A stretch of 64,000 nucleotides of DNA from JAAOII01 sp965207705 (GCA_965207705.1 OZ242292.1:1984001-2048000), one strand, 5' to 3'; shown: positions 8,773-18,145, counted from the first letter of the stretch. The notes: generated by a model from the sequence alone, not told the origin. A program made the numbers and translations.

Positions 8773-9320
8773 TACCTTTGGTATCAGTAGTTATGACAAC
8801 CTATAACCGCGCTGATGTTTTAGGGAGTGCTATAGATTCAATCCTTAATCAAACTTATGATAATTTTGAGTTGGTAATAGTGGATGATGACTGTACTGAT
8901 GGGACATCTCAGATTTTAAAAAAATACATTACTAAGGATAAACGAATTGTTTTGTTAAAACAAAATAATCAGGGGCTTGCTGCGGCACGAAATGCTGGAG
9001 TGAAGAAATCGCAAGGAAAGTATATAGCTTTTTTGGAGAAATATCCTGATTATAGTGTATGCATATGCGGCATACAGTTTATTAACCTAAATGGAGAGTT
9101 TATTATAAATAATAATAACGTAAACGTATTTTATGAAGAATAGTATTATCCATTGGTACAAGACCCTTATAAGAGTAAACAGCTTATAGTGGATGATGGT
9201 TGTACTGATATAACACCCCAGGTTTCACAAAAATATATTGCTAAGGATAAGCAAATTATTTTGTTAAAATAAGATAATCAGAGGCCTGCTGCTGCACGAA
9301 ATGCCTGAGTGTGGATTAGG
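8763..9320 (+). pseudogene. Broken type-A GT2 glycosyltransferase
   Basis: The N-terminus is well preserved (VSVVMTTYNRAD, ELVIVDDDCTDGT), but the sequence jumps from GKYIAF straight to LEKYPDY, which removes the DDDD metal site in frame. A TAG stop follows at 9141. After that come scrambled pieces: a second copy of the VDDGCTDITP region with two stops, then a short fragment around 9300. At 9320-9358 the minus strand carries another few codons of a GT2 N-terminus (EFILMDDG). The start overlaps the end of GT10 by 10 nt. Confidence 0.8.
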
Positions 9321-9357
9321 GTTAAACCATCATCCATTAATATAAACTCAAAATCCT

Positions 9358-9395
9358 CTTGATATTAGAAAAATTTATGTTCTTAAATATTATAA
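9358..9395 (+). repeat. ~38-bp direct repeat flanking a type-B GT2 (copy 1)
   Basis: The sequence beginning CTTGATATTAGAAAAAT is repeated with a few changes at 10523-10560. The two copies bracket the type-B GT2 gene at 9417-10454 and may mark the ends of the duplicated or moved segment. Confidence 0.5.
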
Positions 9396-9416
9396 GGAGA
9401 ATCTATTTTACTGTTT

Positions 9417-10454
9417 CTATGATTTAATTCTGGTAGTATTAAATGCTTGAATTAATTTACCTTGCTTTATTAATTTTTTAGTTTTAATTTTTTTAATTCT
9501 ATATATGAATTTACTAGTAAACTCTTCAGGTGATATACTTTTCACTGTTTTTATTACAGTAGTTAATTCTTCATCACTAATATATTTGCCTTTTTTTATT
9601 GATTTAATAATATTTTTAGATAGTTCTGGAATCCAAGTATTAAATATGCTATTACGTGTAATCTGTGGCAATTGAGGGATTAGAGTTAATATTTCATCCA
9701 AAGATTTATTGTCTTCTACTGGGTCATAATTAGTATTCCTACGAAACCAAGCAGATAGATAAGAAGCTATATATGATTTCATAAAATGCACAGGATATCT
9801 TGTAGTTATATTATTGCCAAAACCGATGTCAGGTATGGTATATCTATATAAATACTCTCCCACAATAGCTGCAGAAAACTTTTCTTGGAATCTTAAAGTA
9901 AAATCCATATCCTCAATTATATTAGGTGATATGCGCAAGCCCAAACAGGCATCAAATATTTCTTTTTTTATCATAGTTGAAGGTCCTAAAGTGAAGGGAA
10001 GGGCAAACACATGTTTTAATAAGGTATTATCGCGCGGCAGTAAATCGCCAATAATATTTGCGTAGCCAATATTACTTCCGTCAGGAGTAATAAACTCTTG
10101 CATAGTTGGACATGCATCAATTTGGGGATTATCTTCCATAAATTTCAGTTGTTTTTCTAATCTCTCTGGAACGGATATATCATCATCATCCATAAAAGCA
10201 ATGTATTTACTTTGAGAATGATTAACTCCTGTATTGCGTGCATGGGCTGCGCCACTATTATTCTGTCGTATATATTCTATCCGCTTATCATGCTTAGCAT
10301 AATATTTTAATATGTATGGAGAACTATCAGTTGAACCATCGTCCACTAATATAAACTCAAAATTCTTATAGGTTTGATTGAGTATTGATTTAATAGCACG
10401 AGCAACATATTTTTCGCGATTATATATCGGCATTACAACACTAATTTCAGCCAT
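9417..10454 (-). CDS. GT2 family glycosyltransferase, type B
   Basis: A complete 345-residue GT2 protein: ISVVMPIYNREKYVARAI at the start, LVDDGSTDSS, AFMDDDDISVPERLEKQ with the metal site, and IIEDMDFTLRFQEKF. The C-terminal third is lysine-rich and ends NTTRIKS. It is a paralogue of the truncated gene at 1-924 and belongs to a different subgroup from the 331-residue copies. The minus-strand sequence TATAAT lies 7 nt before the ATG, which again would give a leaderless transcript; no leader ORF is present. Flanking ~38-bp direct repeats suggest that it arrived as a unit. Confidence 0.9.
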   Translation of the reverse strand: MAEISVVMPIYNREKYVARAIKSILNQTYKNFEFILVDDGSTDSSPYILKYYAKHDKRIEYIRQNNSGAAHARNTGVNHSQSKYIAFMDDDDISVPERLEKQLKFMEDNPQIDACPTMQEFITPDGSNIGYANIIGDLLPRDNTLLKHVFALPFTLGPSTMIKKEIFDACLGLRISPNIIEDMDFTLRFQEKFSAAIVGEYLYRYTIPDIGFGNNITTRYPVHFMKSYIASYLSAWFRRNTNYDPVEDNKSLDEILTLIPQLPQITRNSIFNTWIPELSKNIIKSIKKGKYISDEELTTVIKTVKSISPEEFTSKFIYRIKKIKTKKLIKQGKLIQAFNTTRIKS

Positions 10455-10522
10455 GATTTATATTATAATGTGTAATAGCGTATATCATAGAATGAAAATT
10501 CTGTTGGTGTATGTAAAGTTAT

Positions 10523-10560
10523 CTTGATATTAAAAAAATCTATGTTCATAAATATTATTA
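10523..10560 (+). repeat. ~38-bp direct repeat flanking a type-B GT2 (copy 2)
   Basis: Partner of 9358-9395; both begin CTTGATATTA and continue with a shared TATGTTC-TAAATATTAT core. Mismatches suggest an old duplication. Confidence 0.5.
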
Positions 10561-10604
10561 TACATTGCTTATTAACTTGATGCCAGGATTTTCGTTTTAA
10601 AATA

Positions 10605-10728
10605 TATAGCCCCCAAAGAATTTGCTAGTAACTTTATACAGCAACTTACAAAATATAGTGCTAAAAAACCAATTAATAAAGAAAGGTAAGCTAATTCAAG
10701 CATTTAATGCCATGAGAATTAAATTATA
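10605..10728 (+). pseudogene. 3' remnant of a type-B GT2
   Basis: The plus strand matches the last ~40 codons of the type-B genes (PEEFAS region to the end, FNAMRIKL) but is frameshifted and has no 5' part. It lies just upstream of the 636-bp repeat. Confidence 0.65.
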
Positions 10729-10784
10729 AAAATAACACGACAGGCAATCCACTAAAATAAACTTCAAATTTTCTATTCATAAAT

Positions 10785-10822
10785 ATGTTGTGCTTGAAGA
10801 AAAATTAATTATTAACTGACTT
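10785..10822 (-). pseudogene. 3' scrap of a GT11 gene
   Basis: About 38 bases match the 3' end of the GT11 pseudogene at 2878 (the LTFSSSI region) with several changes. It is too short to be functional and only shows that a GT11 copy once ended here. Confidence 0.4.
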
Positions 10823-10825
10823 TTG

Positions 10826-11002
10826 CGTAGCCTCAGATACATATTGGACTCTGAGTTAGGAGTTATAAGTTCAGAAAATAAGGATGGGCAGGATGGGAAT
10901 AAGTCTGCAAGTAACAGTAAATTATCCAATGCCTCCACTTCAGGGGTCAAAGCAGTTGGTGTTTGTCGTAAGAGTGGTCTGCATTACATTGAGGTTAAAT
11001 AA
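10826..11002 (+). pseudogene. C-terminal tail of an unrecognised protein in the repeat
   Basis: An open frame without a start runs into the 636-bp repeat and ends TAA at 11000-11002, two bases before the transposase ATG. It encodes about 58 residues rich in Ser, Asn, Gly and Lys, including SSENKDGQDGNKSASNSKLS and ending GLHYIEVK. The same tail is in the second copy, ending at 18320. I do not recognise the family. It may be the end of a gene next to which the element first inserted. Confidence 0.4.
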
Positions 11003-11463
11003 TAATGAGAATTAAATATGGAGGCTATAAATTGCGCGGCTATTATAAAATGGCTGATTTAGCACTGAAATATTTGAACATGACTAAACCAGCCAAAACT
11101 AAGCTAGACATACTTACCTTCTTCAATAAGCATGGCTTGTCAGCGACAAAAGATGCTTACAGCATAAGCCGCAGTTCCTTGTATCGCTGGAAACAATTAT
11201 ACCGTAATTATGGAATTAATGGTCTTGAAGAAAAAAGAACATGTCCTCACAACACAAGAAAACGCCACTGGGATTACCGGATAGTTGAAGAGTTTGTAAA
11301 TTACAATACCCAAGACCTCATAAACCCTAAAATATTTAACCAAAAACTATCCGATTGGCTCTACTGGTATAACTGCGAAAGAGACCATCATTCTTTAGGA
11401 TATAATACACCTATGGAATTCATGGAAAAAGATTTTGAGTCCCAAGTGATATGGGGCCATACA
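10828..11463 (+). mobile_element. 636-bp direct repeat, copy 1, with deleted transposase
   Basis: This block is nearly identical to 18146-18781, with the same length and orientation. It holds the tail described at 10826-11002 and most of a deleted transposase. No terminal inverted repeats or target duplications are evident. The right edge joins the exporter flank at ~11464-11470, while copy 2 joins a GT2 leader, so the repeat lies at the ends of rearranged segments. Recombination between the two copies would excise about 7.3 kb. Confidence 0.75.
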
Positions 11464-11496
11464 GTTAACCTAGTATATCATTATTACTGTGTATAA
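11005..11496 (+). pseudogene. Internally deleted IS481/IS3-like transposase
   Basis: The N-terminal part is a helix-turn-helix typical of these transposases (AYSISRSSLYRWKQLYRNYG, then GLEEKRTCPHNTRK). The C-terminal part, FNQKLSDWLYWYNCERDHHS followed by LGYNTPMEF, is the end of a DDE integrase core. The middle, which should hold both catalytic Asp residues and probably the Glu, is missing; the join lies near residue 90 (HWDYRIVEEFV). The last ten residues come from the exporter flank. The product cannot catalyse transposition but might still bind DNA. A second copy is at 18323-18802. Confidence 0.65.
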
Positions 11497-11611
11497 TTAA
11501 TCATTATGTTACAAACTTATTTATTGCCGTCAAAAGTAACTGACTGCAAGTGTACGAATACCTCAATAAATAGCTGGAAATACCTGGCACAAAATACCCT
11601 GCATAAAATAT

Positions 11612-13462
11612 ATGGCACATAGAATAGACGACTATGCCAAAGAATGGAAATCATTCCGCTCTACACTGGATAGAAAACGATACGACAAAGAATGGGAGAA
11701 GTTTAGCGATAAGAGCAAATTGTCACGTCGCAAATTCCCGTATCATGGCTTAATGACCATTGGCTCTTATGTAAAAAAAGAGCTTCTTATATTTATAGTT
11801 CTTTTTATAACTTCAGGGATAACTGCTTTTGCCAATATGGGGTTTGCCATGGTGGTAGAAAACATAGATGAAGCTTTCACAAATCCAGATTCTACATGGA
11901 ATCTATATGCCCCACTTGCAATTATAGGATTAACTATAATCAGGGCACTAAGCAGTGGTTTTGGCGGCATGGCTTCCGCTTATATCTCCAATATAGTTGG
12001 ACATCGCTTGACTAATAGAATGTATCGTCATATTATCCGTTTACCATTAGCTTTTTACTCACAGAGTTCGGTAGGAGAACTTATGTCTAAGATGTCTTAC
12101 AATGTTGGAGCCATTTCTGAAGCCATTAGAGGTGGGTTAGTTAGCATCTTACAACAAGGGCTTACATTAATAGCATTATTAGGGTATCTATTCTACTTGA
12201 ATTGGTATTTAACCATAATAATATTAGCCGTCATGCCTTTTGCAATGATACTTGCAGAGATTGCGCGCCGTCGCCTGAAAGTACTGAGCAAGCGATTACA
12301 AAAAGGGTCAGAACTTATGTCTAAAACCGTAGCGGATGTTTTCTCATCTTTGCCTTTAGTACGTGTTTTAGCTGCAGAAAAATATGAAACTGAAAGGTAT
12401 CGTTCTTTTAGCTCTTTCCGTAAAAAAGAATCTATGAAAGCAGCTTTAGTAGGTTCCATTACCATGCCACTACTACAAATTTTATTGTCACTCCCCTTTG
12501 GTTTTATTGTATGGATAGGCCTGAACTCCAGCGGACACTCCTTTGCTACGACTGGAGAATTTCTTGCTTACTTAACCGCCGTTATTTTTGTTGCAAGTCC
12601 CATTCGCTCACTAACTGGCGTCCAAGCCGCCTTACAGGCAGGAGAAATTGCCGCCATTGATTGCTTAGACCACTTATCTATATCTTATGAGGAAGATAAA
12701 GGAACTATTGTGCTTAAAAAAGATGAGGTAAAAGGCAAGATAGAATTGCGCGATGTGCACTTCACTTATGAAGAGGAAAAACCAGTACTTAGCGGGCTTA
12801 ACCTAACTATAGAAGCCGGTAAGAAAACAGCACTGGTAGGCGTCTCAGGTTCCGGCAAGAGCACCATTATAAATTTGATATTACGCCTCTATTCCGCACA
12901 ACAAGGCAATGTCTATCTTGATGGAATTAAAACTAGCGATATTAACCTATCCTCGCTAAGGGCAAACATAGGTTATGTGAGCCAAGGTATATTTCTGTTT
13001 AACCATACTTTACGTTACAACTTATTGTATGGGTTGGATGAACCAGTTGATGATGATAGAATTAAGGAAGTTCTAACCAGCGCGCATGCGTGGGACTTTA
13101 TTGAAGAAATGCCTATGGGATTGAACACAAGGCTAGGTGATAAAGGAGTGCAACTTTCTGGCGGGCAACAACAGAGAATATCCTTAGCAAGGGCTCTTCT
13201 AAAGAACACAAAGATACTAATATTGGACGAGGCAACTTCAGCTTTAGATGTGGAAGCCGAGTATAAAATTAGAAAGAATATTGATACTATGATGGAAGGA
13301 CGGACAGTTCTGGCTATCGCTCACCGCCTATCCACCATAACACAAATGGATAGAATTATTCTATTAAGTCATGGAAAAATTGCTGAAGAAGGCACCCATC
13401 AAGAACTTCTGGCTAACAAAGGAAGATATGCAGACCTTTGTTCTTATCAGTTTAGGAAGTGA
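11612..13462 (+). CDS. MsbA-like ABC exporter (membrane and ATPase fused)
   Basis: 616 residues: a polar N-terminus (~60 residues), a six-helix membrane domain to about residue 345, then the ATPase domain with Walker A GVSGSGKST near 409, LSGGQQQRISLARAL near 514, Walker B ILILDEATSALD near 535 and the H-loop IAHRLST near 570. Members of this family export lipid A, lipid-linked sugars or drugs as homodimers. Its place among glycosyltransferases suggests export of a glycolipid, but that is inference. A near-identical inverted copy is at 21516-23366; that copy next to tas is probably the original. Confidence 0.88.
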   Translation: MAHRIDDYAKEWKSFRSTLDRKRYDKEWEKFSDKSKLSRRKFPYHGLMTIGSYVKKELLIFIVLFITSGITAFANMGFAMVVENIDEAFTNPDSTWNLYAPLAIIGLTIIRALSSGFGGMASAYISNIVGHRLTNRMYRHIIRLPLAFYSQSSVGELMSKMSYNVGAISEAIRGGLVSILQQGLTLIALLGYLFYLNWYLTIIILAVMPFAMILAEIARRRLKVLSKRLQKGSELMSKTVADVFSSLPLVRVLAAEKYETERYRSFSSFRKKESMKAALVGSITMPLLQILLSLPFGFIVWIGLNSSGHSFATTGEFLAYLTAVIFVASPIRSLTGVQAALQAGEIAAIDCLDHLSISYEEDKGTIVLKKDEVKGKIELRDVHFTYEEEKPVLSGLNLTIEAGKKTALVGVSGSGKSTIINLILRLYSAQQGNVYLDGIKTSDINLSSLRANIGYVSQGIFLFNHTLRYNLLYGLDEPVDDDRIKEVLTSAHAWDFIEEMPMGLNTRLGDKGVQLSGGQQQRISLARALLKNTKILILDEATSALDVEAEYKIRKNIDTMMEGRTVLAIAHRLSTITQMDRIILLSHGKIAEEGTHQELLANKGRYADLCSYQFRK

Positions 13463-13517
13463 TTGGTACACAAATTAAATTCACCTTTTATTATAATAAT
13501 CTGGTTTTTTGCAACCC

Positions 13518-13823
13518 TTAAGCAGAGACGGGCAATGATACATCATCATGTATATATAATATAAACTTCCCTTGCGTTTTATCCACTATAGCATTTCGCG
13601 CAGCAGTAGCTCCCTGATTATTTTGTCTTAACAAAATAATTCTCTTATACTTAGCAAAGTATTTTTGTAAAATCTGAGGTATTATATTATTACAACCATC
13701 ATCTACTATTATCAACTCAAAATCATCATAAATTTGATTGAGTATTGAATCTATAGCCTAATCTATATAATCAGCACGATTATAGGTTACCATCAGTACT
13801 GATACTAAAGAGATTGTAGCCAT
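13518..13823 (-). pseudogene. N-terminal remnant of a type-A GT2
   Basis: The minus strand starts at 13823 and reads VSVLMVTYNRADYID followed by TAG, then continues to IIVDDGCN and a degraded DDDD region (IHDDVSLPVSA) before a stop. It ends at the same joint with the exporter 3' flank as the remnants at 18011 and 21461, so the joint was copied with the exporter. Confidence 0.75.
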
Positions 13824-14090
13824 TTGCCAATATCTTTTTCAATTATCTGGATGCACATCGTTTTAGATACTACACTATCTTTAACCTGTTTTATTATTCT
13901 TTTATAATTAACCCAGCCAATCGACAAAACATATATTTAAGTTTTACCTATTGGGTAATTATATCTAAATTTTACATAAAATAAGTTACTCGCCACTTGA
14001 ACATCATAATATGTACAACATACTATTTATAATACCGCTTGAAAATCCTGATAAAAAATTATTCTAAAAGGATATAAATTAAAAGTATTT

Positions 14091-14096
14091 TATAAT
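14091..14096 (+). promoter_or_regulatory. -10 box before GT11
   Basis: TATAAT lies 7 nt before the ATG at 14104 and overlaps the alternative ATG at 14095. This is the reason for preferring 14104 as the start. The region 13824-14090 is AT-rich and shows no gene. Confidence 0.4.
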
Positions 14097-14103
14097 GTAT
14101 AAA

Positions 14104-15099
14104 ATGAAAACTCAAATGACATTGAAACATACAATTACATCTAGGTGTAAAAAATTATGGCGAAGTAAAAACACTATTGTAATTCAAATTAAGGGGGGTC
14201 TAGGAAATCAATTATTTCAATATGCATTTGCAACAGCTCTGCAGAAGACATTTAATAAAATTGTGATTCTTGATTCCCGTTCCTTTTATAAAGGGAGCGA
14301 TCAATACAAAAGAGTTTATTCATTATCAAACTTTAATATTCATATTAAAGAGGCACCCAAAGAAATGAGCCCCCCCCCCCCAACACTGAATATAGAAAAG
14401 AATTATTTAAAGAGATATAGATTTTTTAAAATATCTTTCATAGATCATAATGATCGATACAACATTATAAACCTTCTTAAAGAATTTAAGCCCTTGGGTA
14501 TAATATATGCTACTGGATATTGGCAGTCAGCTAAGGTTGTAAATTTATGCCGTAAAGAATTATTAGATGATATAAAACTTATACAGAAACCTCACAGTGA
14601 ATTTTATGCGTTAAGGAATGACATCAAAATATGTAAGGATTCTACAACCATTCATTTTAGACAATCTTGGAACATTGAAATCCCTAAAAATAAAATATCC
14701 TTACATACTCAAAGCCCATTACCTGTTGAATACTATGAACGGGCAATTAACCACATTAAAAGGGTTAAAAAAAATACAAAATTTTTCATTTTTGCGGATG
14801 ACATTAAAAAAGCAACAAAAATTATGATAAAACTTTTACCTAGCTCTCAGTATAAAATAATTCAACATAGAGATAATAACATATATGATTATGAATATTT
14901 ATTTTTAATGTCAGAATGCTCTAATGTTATTATGTCCAATTCATCATTTTCATGGTGGGGCGCCTGGTTAAGGTGGGCACGAGCCCAAGATAAACAAAGC
15001 AAAGGTATCTATATAATGCCGCATGATTGGAATGCTGACGGAACTGGAAAAAAAATTAGTAAAGAATTAACATTTTCCTCAAGCATTATACATTTATGA
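14104..15099 (+). CDS. GT11 fucosyltransferase-like protein with in-frame C12 tract
   Basis: 331 residues from the ATG at 14104 (three more from 14095). GGLGNQLFQYAFATALQ, HFRQSWNIEI, IFADD and SNSSFSWWGAWLRWAR mark a GT11 enzyme, a GDP-fucose-dependent transferase family. A run of twelve C (14370-14381) encodes SPPPP between the N-terminal donor-site motif and the rest, at a spot where the other GT11 copies have no proline run. The gene is at present in frame. Loss of one C gives TGA three codons after the tract and gain of one C gives TAG about a dozen codons later. This is the same kind of switch as in Helicobacter futC. The gene sits between the two exporter inverted repeats. Confidence 0.88.
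   Translation: MKTQMTLKHTITSRCKKLWRSKNTIVIQIKGGLGNQLFQYAFATALQKTFNKIVILDSRSFYKGSDQYKRVYSLSNFNIHIKEAPKEMSPPPPTLNIEKNYLKRYRFFKISFIDHNDRYNIINLLKEFKPLGIIYATGYWQSAKVVNLCRKELLDDIKLIQKPHSEFYALRNDIKICKDSTTIHFRQSWNIEIPKNKISLHTQSPLPVEYYERAINHIKRVKKNTKFFIFADDIKKATKIMIKLLPSSQYKIIQHRDNNIYDYEYLFLMSECSNVIMSNSSFSWWGAWLRWARAQDKQSKGIYIMPHDWNADGTGKKISKELTFSSSIIHL
14370..14381 (+). repeat. Poly-C tract (C12), predicted phase-variation site
   Basis: Twelve consecutive C in an AT-rich gene. It is the longest G/C homopolymer I noticed in the window. The length is a multiple-of-three state that leaves the GT11 reading frame open. Confidence 0.85.
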
Positions 15100-15108
15100 A
15101 TATAATGC

Positions 15109-15895
15109 TTATCCATACCAATACTTAGGTAAAATAATGTTTCTGCGTCTCAGCACATTTTTCCTATCCAGATGATGTGGAAAATCAATGGCTAGTATTT
15201 TTTTGTGTACCTGGTCTTTCCTTAAAAATGTTATTTCCAAAAAAATCAGGAAATACGTACCCATATCGAGAAAAAACATAACAATTATTATTGGGATGAA
15301 TGTGAACCACTTCAAAATATTTAGTTAACTTCTCCAATGAGGAATAGATTTGTTTAAATTTTTGTGATTTTATTCCACTAAAAAGCAATCTATGTAAAAA
15401 GCGAAACTCTATCACTAATATTCTAAATTTGCAGAGATTATCAGTACTTATATCATTAATTACATTATATTATTCCCTTTCAATATCCATCTGTAGTATA
15501 AATTAGCTTTCACTTGAACAATATTTATCTATCCAACTATCTATCTTCATATACTTTGAATTATTCTTAGCACCTAGATATTTTTTATAAAAATGGAACA
15601 ATGTGTGTTTTAAGGGAGGCTTTTCAACTGAATAATCTGCCAAAAAACATTTGATACCTTTACTTGCTAAGGAATATTCAAAATCAGCTATTCCAGAAAC
15701 TCCAGGGGAAAAACAAGATGTAATATCATTAATATCATCGGGGATCAAATACCCGCCATCACTTTCGCCCCCCATACGAATAAGATTATGGTTAGTTTTA
15801 ACCGGTTTCATAATTTTAACTAACTGTGATAGCAAAACAAATCTTTTTGTCAATAATGATTCCACCTGTTTCATCATATTAAATATGCAGGTCAA
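15109..15895 (-). pseudogene. Decayed FkbM-type methyltransferase
   Basis: Pieces in different frames add up to one family. The N-terminal part (15895-15503) has LIRMGGESDGGYLIPDD, a CFSPGVSGIADFE stretch and KCFLADYSVEKP, which resemble the SAM-binding start of FkbM-like methyltransferases. Downstream, ILQMDIE-like sequence, VIEFRFLHRL and VVHIHPNNN follow, and the last frame gives FLEITFLRKDQ. A segment is missing after KIDSWID, and there are at least two frameshifts and a stop, so it is inactive. Such enzymes often O-methylate sugars or lipids, which fits the locus. Confidence 0.6.
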
Positions 15896-16014
15896 CGAAA
15901 ACCAATGAAGCCATTCTCTGCCTTCGATTAAAGTATTATTAATTTTTCGATTGAAAATCTAATCCTTATAATGCATGCCATTATATCATAACTGCGATCA
16001 AAATATAATTCTAA

Positions 16015-16068
16015 AAATTCATTAATTCAAGGTAAACCAATTCTAGCCGAATTAAATCACAGAAACAG
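16015..16068 (+). pseudogene. 3' scrap of a type-B GT2
   Basis: The bases around ATTAATTCAAGGTAAACC resemble the last ~18 codons of type-B GT2 genes, including the AGAATTAAAT-like end. It lies in a 205-bp gap with no other recognisable gene. Confidence 0.35.
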
Positions 16069-16100
16069 CAAAATATCTTTAATATGAGTATCTTTAGATA

Positions 16101-17093
16101 TTACAATAGTCTACGATACTTTAATTTTAACCAGTAATAACCTAGAAAATTCTCGGCTTGGTTAGTACGAGTAATCATTGAAATTTATATTTCTGACTTT
16201 CTATATGATATTTTTTTTGTTGCCATTATTGTTGGCACCATGTAGCGAACAGTTTCGTAGATCACGTAACGATCTGATTTAGGAAGTTTATTAATTAATG
16301 AAATAATCTCATCTAACTTTAGACCCTATTCAACAGGATCAGCCATGTTATGGCTGCAAAACCACGCGCTTATGTAAGAGGTAATGTGTCTTTTTAAAAA
16401 TTTCATGCAATCTTTCGTGTTTAAATTATTGCCAAAATTTTCATTTGGGTAAGTATAAAGATATAAATACTCTCCACCTATAATTGCAGTTTTGTATTTT
16501 CGTAAAAATCTAAGAGTGAAGTCTAAATCTTCAATTACAAGATGGTCAGCTACTCTATATCCATTGCAATTAATGAAATTTTTCTTAGTTAGGCAAGTTG
16601 TGCTCCCCAATCCACACTCAGGATGCCATTTACCATTAAAAGGTGCTCGCTCTACTGGAAAATACTCCACATTGTACAATGGGTTTACTGTATTACTAAT
16701 AGGTTCTCCTTCCAGATTAATTGGTTGTGACCCACAAGTACACGCATCATAGTCAGTATATTTTTCCAAAAAAGCAACTTACTTCTCTAACCTATTAGAC
16801 ACTGATACATCATCATCATCCATAAATGCTATAAATTTTCCTTGCACTTTACCCACTCCTGCATTTCGCGCCGCGGCAAGTCCCAGATTATTTTGTTTTA
16901 ACAAAACAATACGTTTATCTTTAGCTGCGTATTTTTTTAAAACCTCAGATGTTCTATCAGTGCTGTCATCATCCACTATTATCAACTCAAAATTTTTATA
17001 GGTTTGATTGAGAATTGAATCTATAGCACGCCCAACAACATTAGCGCGATTATAGGTTGCCATCACTACTGATAATAAAGGTATTAAAGACAT
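16101..17093 (-). pseudogene. Type-A GT2 with nonsense mutations
   Basis: The full-length layout is kept: LSVVMATYNRAN, IIVDDDSTDRT, FMDDDDVSVSNRLEK, then a stop where others have Gln (CAA to TAA, near 16778), the middle CGLGSTTCLTKKNF, VIEDLDFTLRF, and a second stop (GAG to TAG, near 16325). The 3' end is still readable to the TAA at 16101, with another stop in a KSEI region. The gene and its 3' flank match the copy at 6585-7580, so it is an inverted duplicate that has lost function recently. Confidence 0.85.
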
Positions 17094-17179
17094 TTGTCAA
17101 TATTTCTCTGATTGTATAGCTTCATGTTACTATAGCTGCATGTTATTTTAGATATAATATCCTATCTAATCTGTTCCAT
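17084..17179 (-). pseudogene. Broken leader ORF before the GT2 pseudogene
   Basis: The minus-strand frame starts MEQIR and then meets TAG at 17162, but after the stop it continues in frame (DIISK, TCSYSNMK, YNQRNI) to TAA at 17084, overlapping the GT2 start. Its total length of 96 nt equals that of the leader at 6499-6594. TATAAT (complement of 17086+100, at 17186-17191) stands 6 nt before its ATG. Confidence 0.5.
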
Positions 17180-17191
17180 AAGGATATTATA

Positions 17192-17481
17192 AGTTATTCA
17201 CAAGTACTTTTCATAGTGTGTTATTGCTTTAATTATCTATTCCATACTGTTTTATTGTTATTTGAACACACCTATCATTAATTACCCATCAAAGGTCCAG
17301 GTATAACTACTAAACTCGAAATATATGTATGAAGTTATACATTCCAATACTATAGTATAGGAAATTCAATATTAGATGATATATAACAATTAATTTACTA
17401 CATTTTATTAAGCGCATCATTTATTGGCACCGAATCTGTAACCTTATCCCCAAATATAATAATATTTATAAGATTACAGAA
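17192..17481. other. AT-rich gap, no gene seen
   Basis: I see no coding frame, RNA gene or clear repeat here beyond upstream leader flank. It separates the inverted GT2 pseudogene from the exporter remnant. Confidence 0.5.
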
Positions 17482-17955
17482 GTTGCCACCATTGATTATT
17501 TAAGCCACTTGTCCTTCTCTTATGAGGAATATAGAGGAACTATCATACTCAAAAAAGATGAGGTGAAAGGTAAGATAGAGTTACGTGATATACAATTCGC
17601 TTATGAAGAAAAAAACCAGTGTTTACCGGACTCAACTTAACTATTCAAGCTGGTCAGAAAATCGCAAAGAATATCCTTGGCAAGAGCTCTTCTAAAGGAT
17701 ACAAAGATACTAATATTGGACGAGGCAACTTCAGCTTTAGATGTAGAAGCCGAGTATAAAATTAGAAAAAATATTGACACTATGATGGAAGGACGGACAG
17801 TTCTGGCTATTGCTCGCCCCCTCTCCACCGTAACACAAATGGATAGAATTATTCTATTAAGTCATGGAAAAATTGCCGAAGAAGGCACCCACCAAGAACT
17901 TCTAGCTAACAAGGGAAGATATGCAGATCTTTGTTCTTATCAGTTTAGGAAATGA
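17482..17955 (+). pseudogene. Broken MsbA-like ABC exporter copy
   Basis: The remnant begins at the linker before the ATPase domain (EVATIDYLSHLSFSYEE), runs to a frameshift after YEEKNQ, and then skips the Walker A region to RISLARALLKDTKILILDEA and IARPLST (H-loop His changed). The end CSYQFRK and the 3' flank match the full copies. It cannot be functional. Confidence 0.85.
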
Positions 17956-18010
17956 TTGGTACACAAATTAAATTCACCTTTTGTTATAATAATTTGGTTT
18001 TTTGCAACCC

Positions 18011-18143
18011 TTAAGCAGAGACGGGCAATGATATATCATCATCATCCATAAATGCTATATATTTTCCTTACGCTTTATTCACTCCCCTATTTCGTGCCGA
18101 GGCAAGTCTCTGATTATTTTGTTTTAACAAAACAATACGCTTG
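18011..18143 (-). pseudogene. Fragment of a type-A GT2
   Basis: The minus strand reads KRIVLLKQNNQRLASARNRG, then a stop, then GKYIAFMDDDDISLPVSA and a stop. It is joined on one side to the exporter 3' flank, at the same base as at 13518 and 21461, and on the other to the 636-bp repeat copy 2. Confidence 0.7.
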
Positions 18144-18145
18144 CA

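Larger units (their letters stand above)
11470..13823 (+). repeat. ~2.35-kb inverted repeat, left arm (ABC exporter unit)
   Basis: The segment from the 5' flank TAGTATATCATTATTA through the exporter gene, its 3' flank and an adjoining GT2 5' remnant is repeated in inverse orientation at 21153-23483. Coding identity is highest in the middle of the exporter. A partial third copy covers 17482-18143. The arms bracket 7.3 kb. Confidence 0.8.

Noticed and set aside
12193..12465. Antisense frame of 90 codons inside the exporter, also at 22513-22785
   Set aside because: It is present twice only because the exporter is duplicated; no start signal, domain or independent conservation can be seen.
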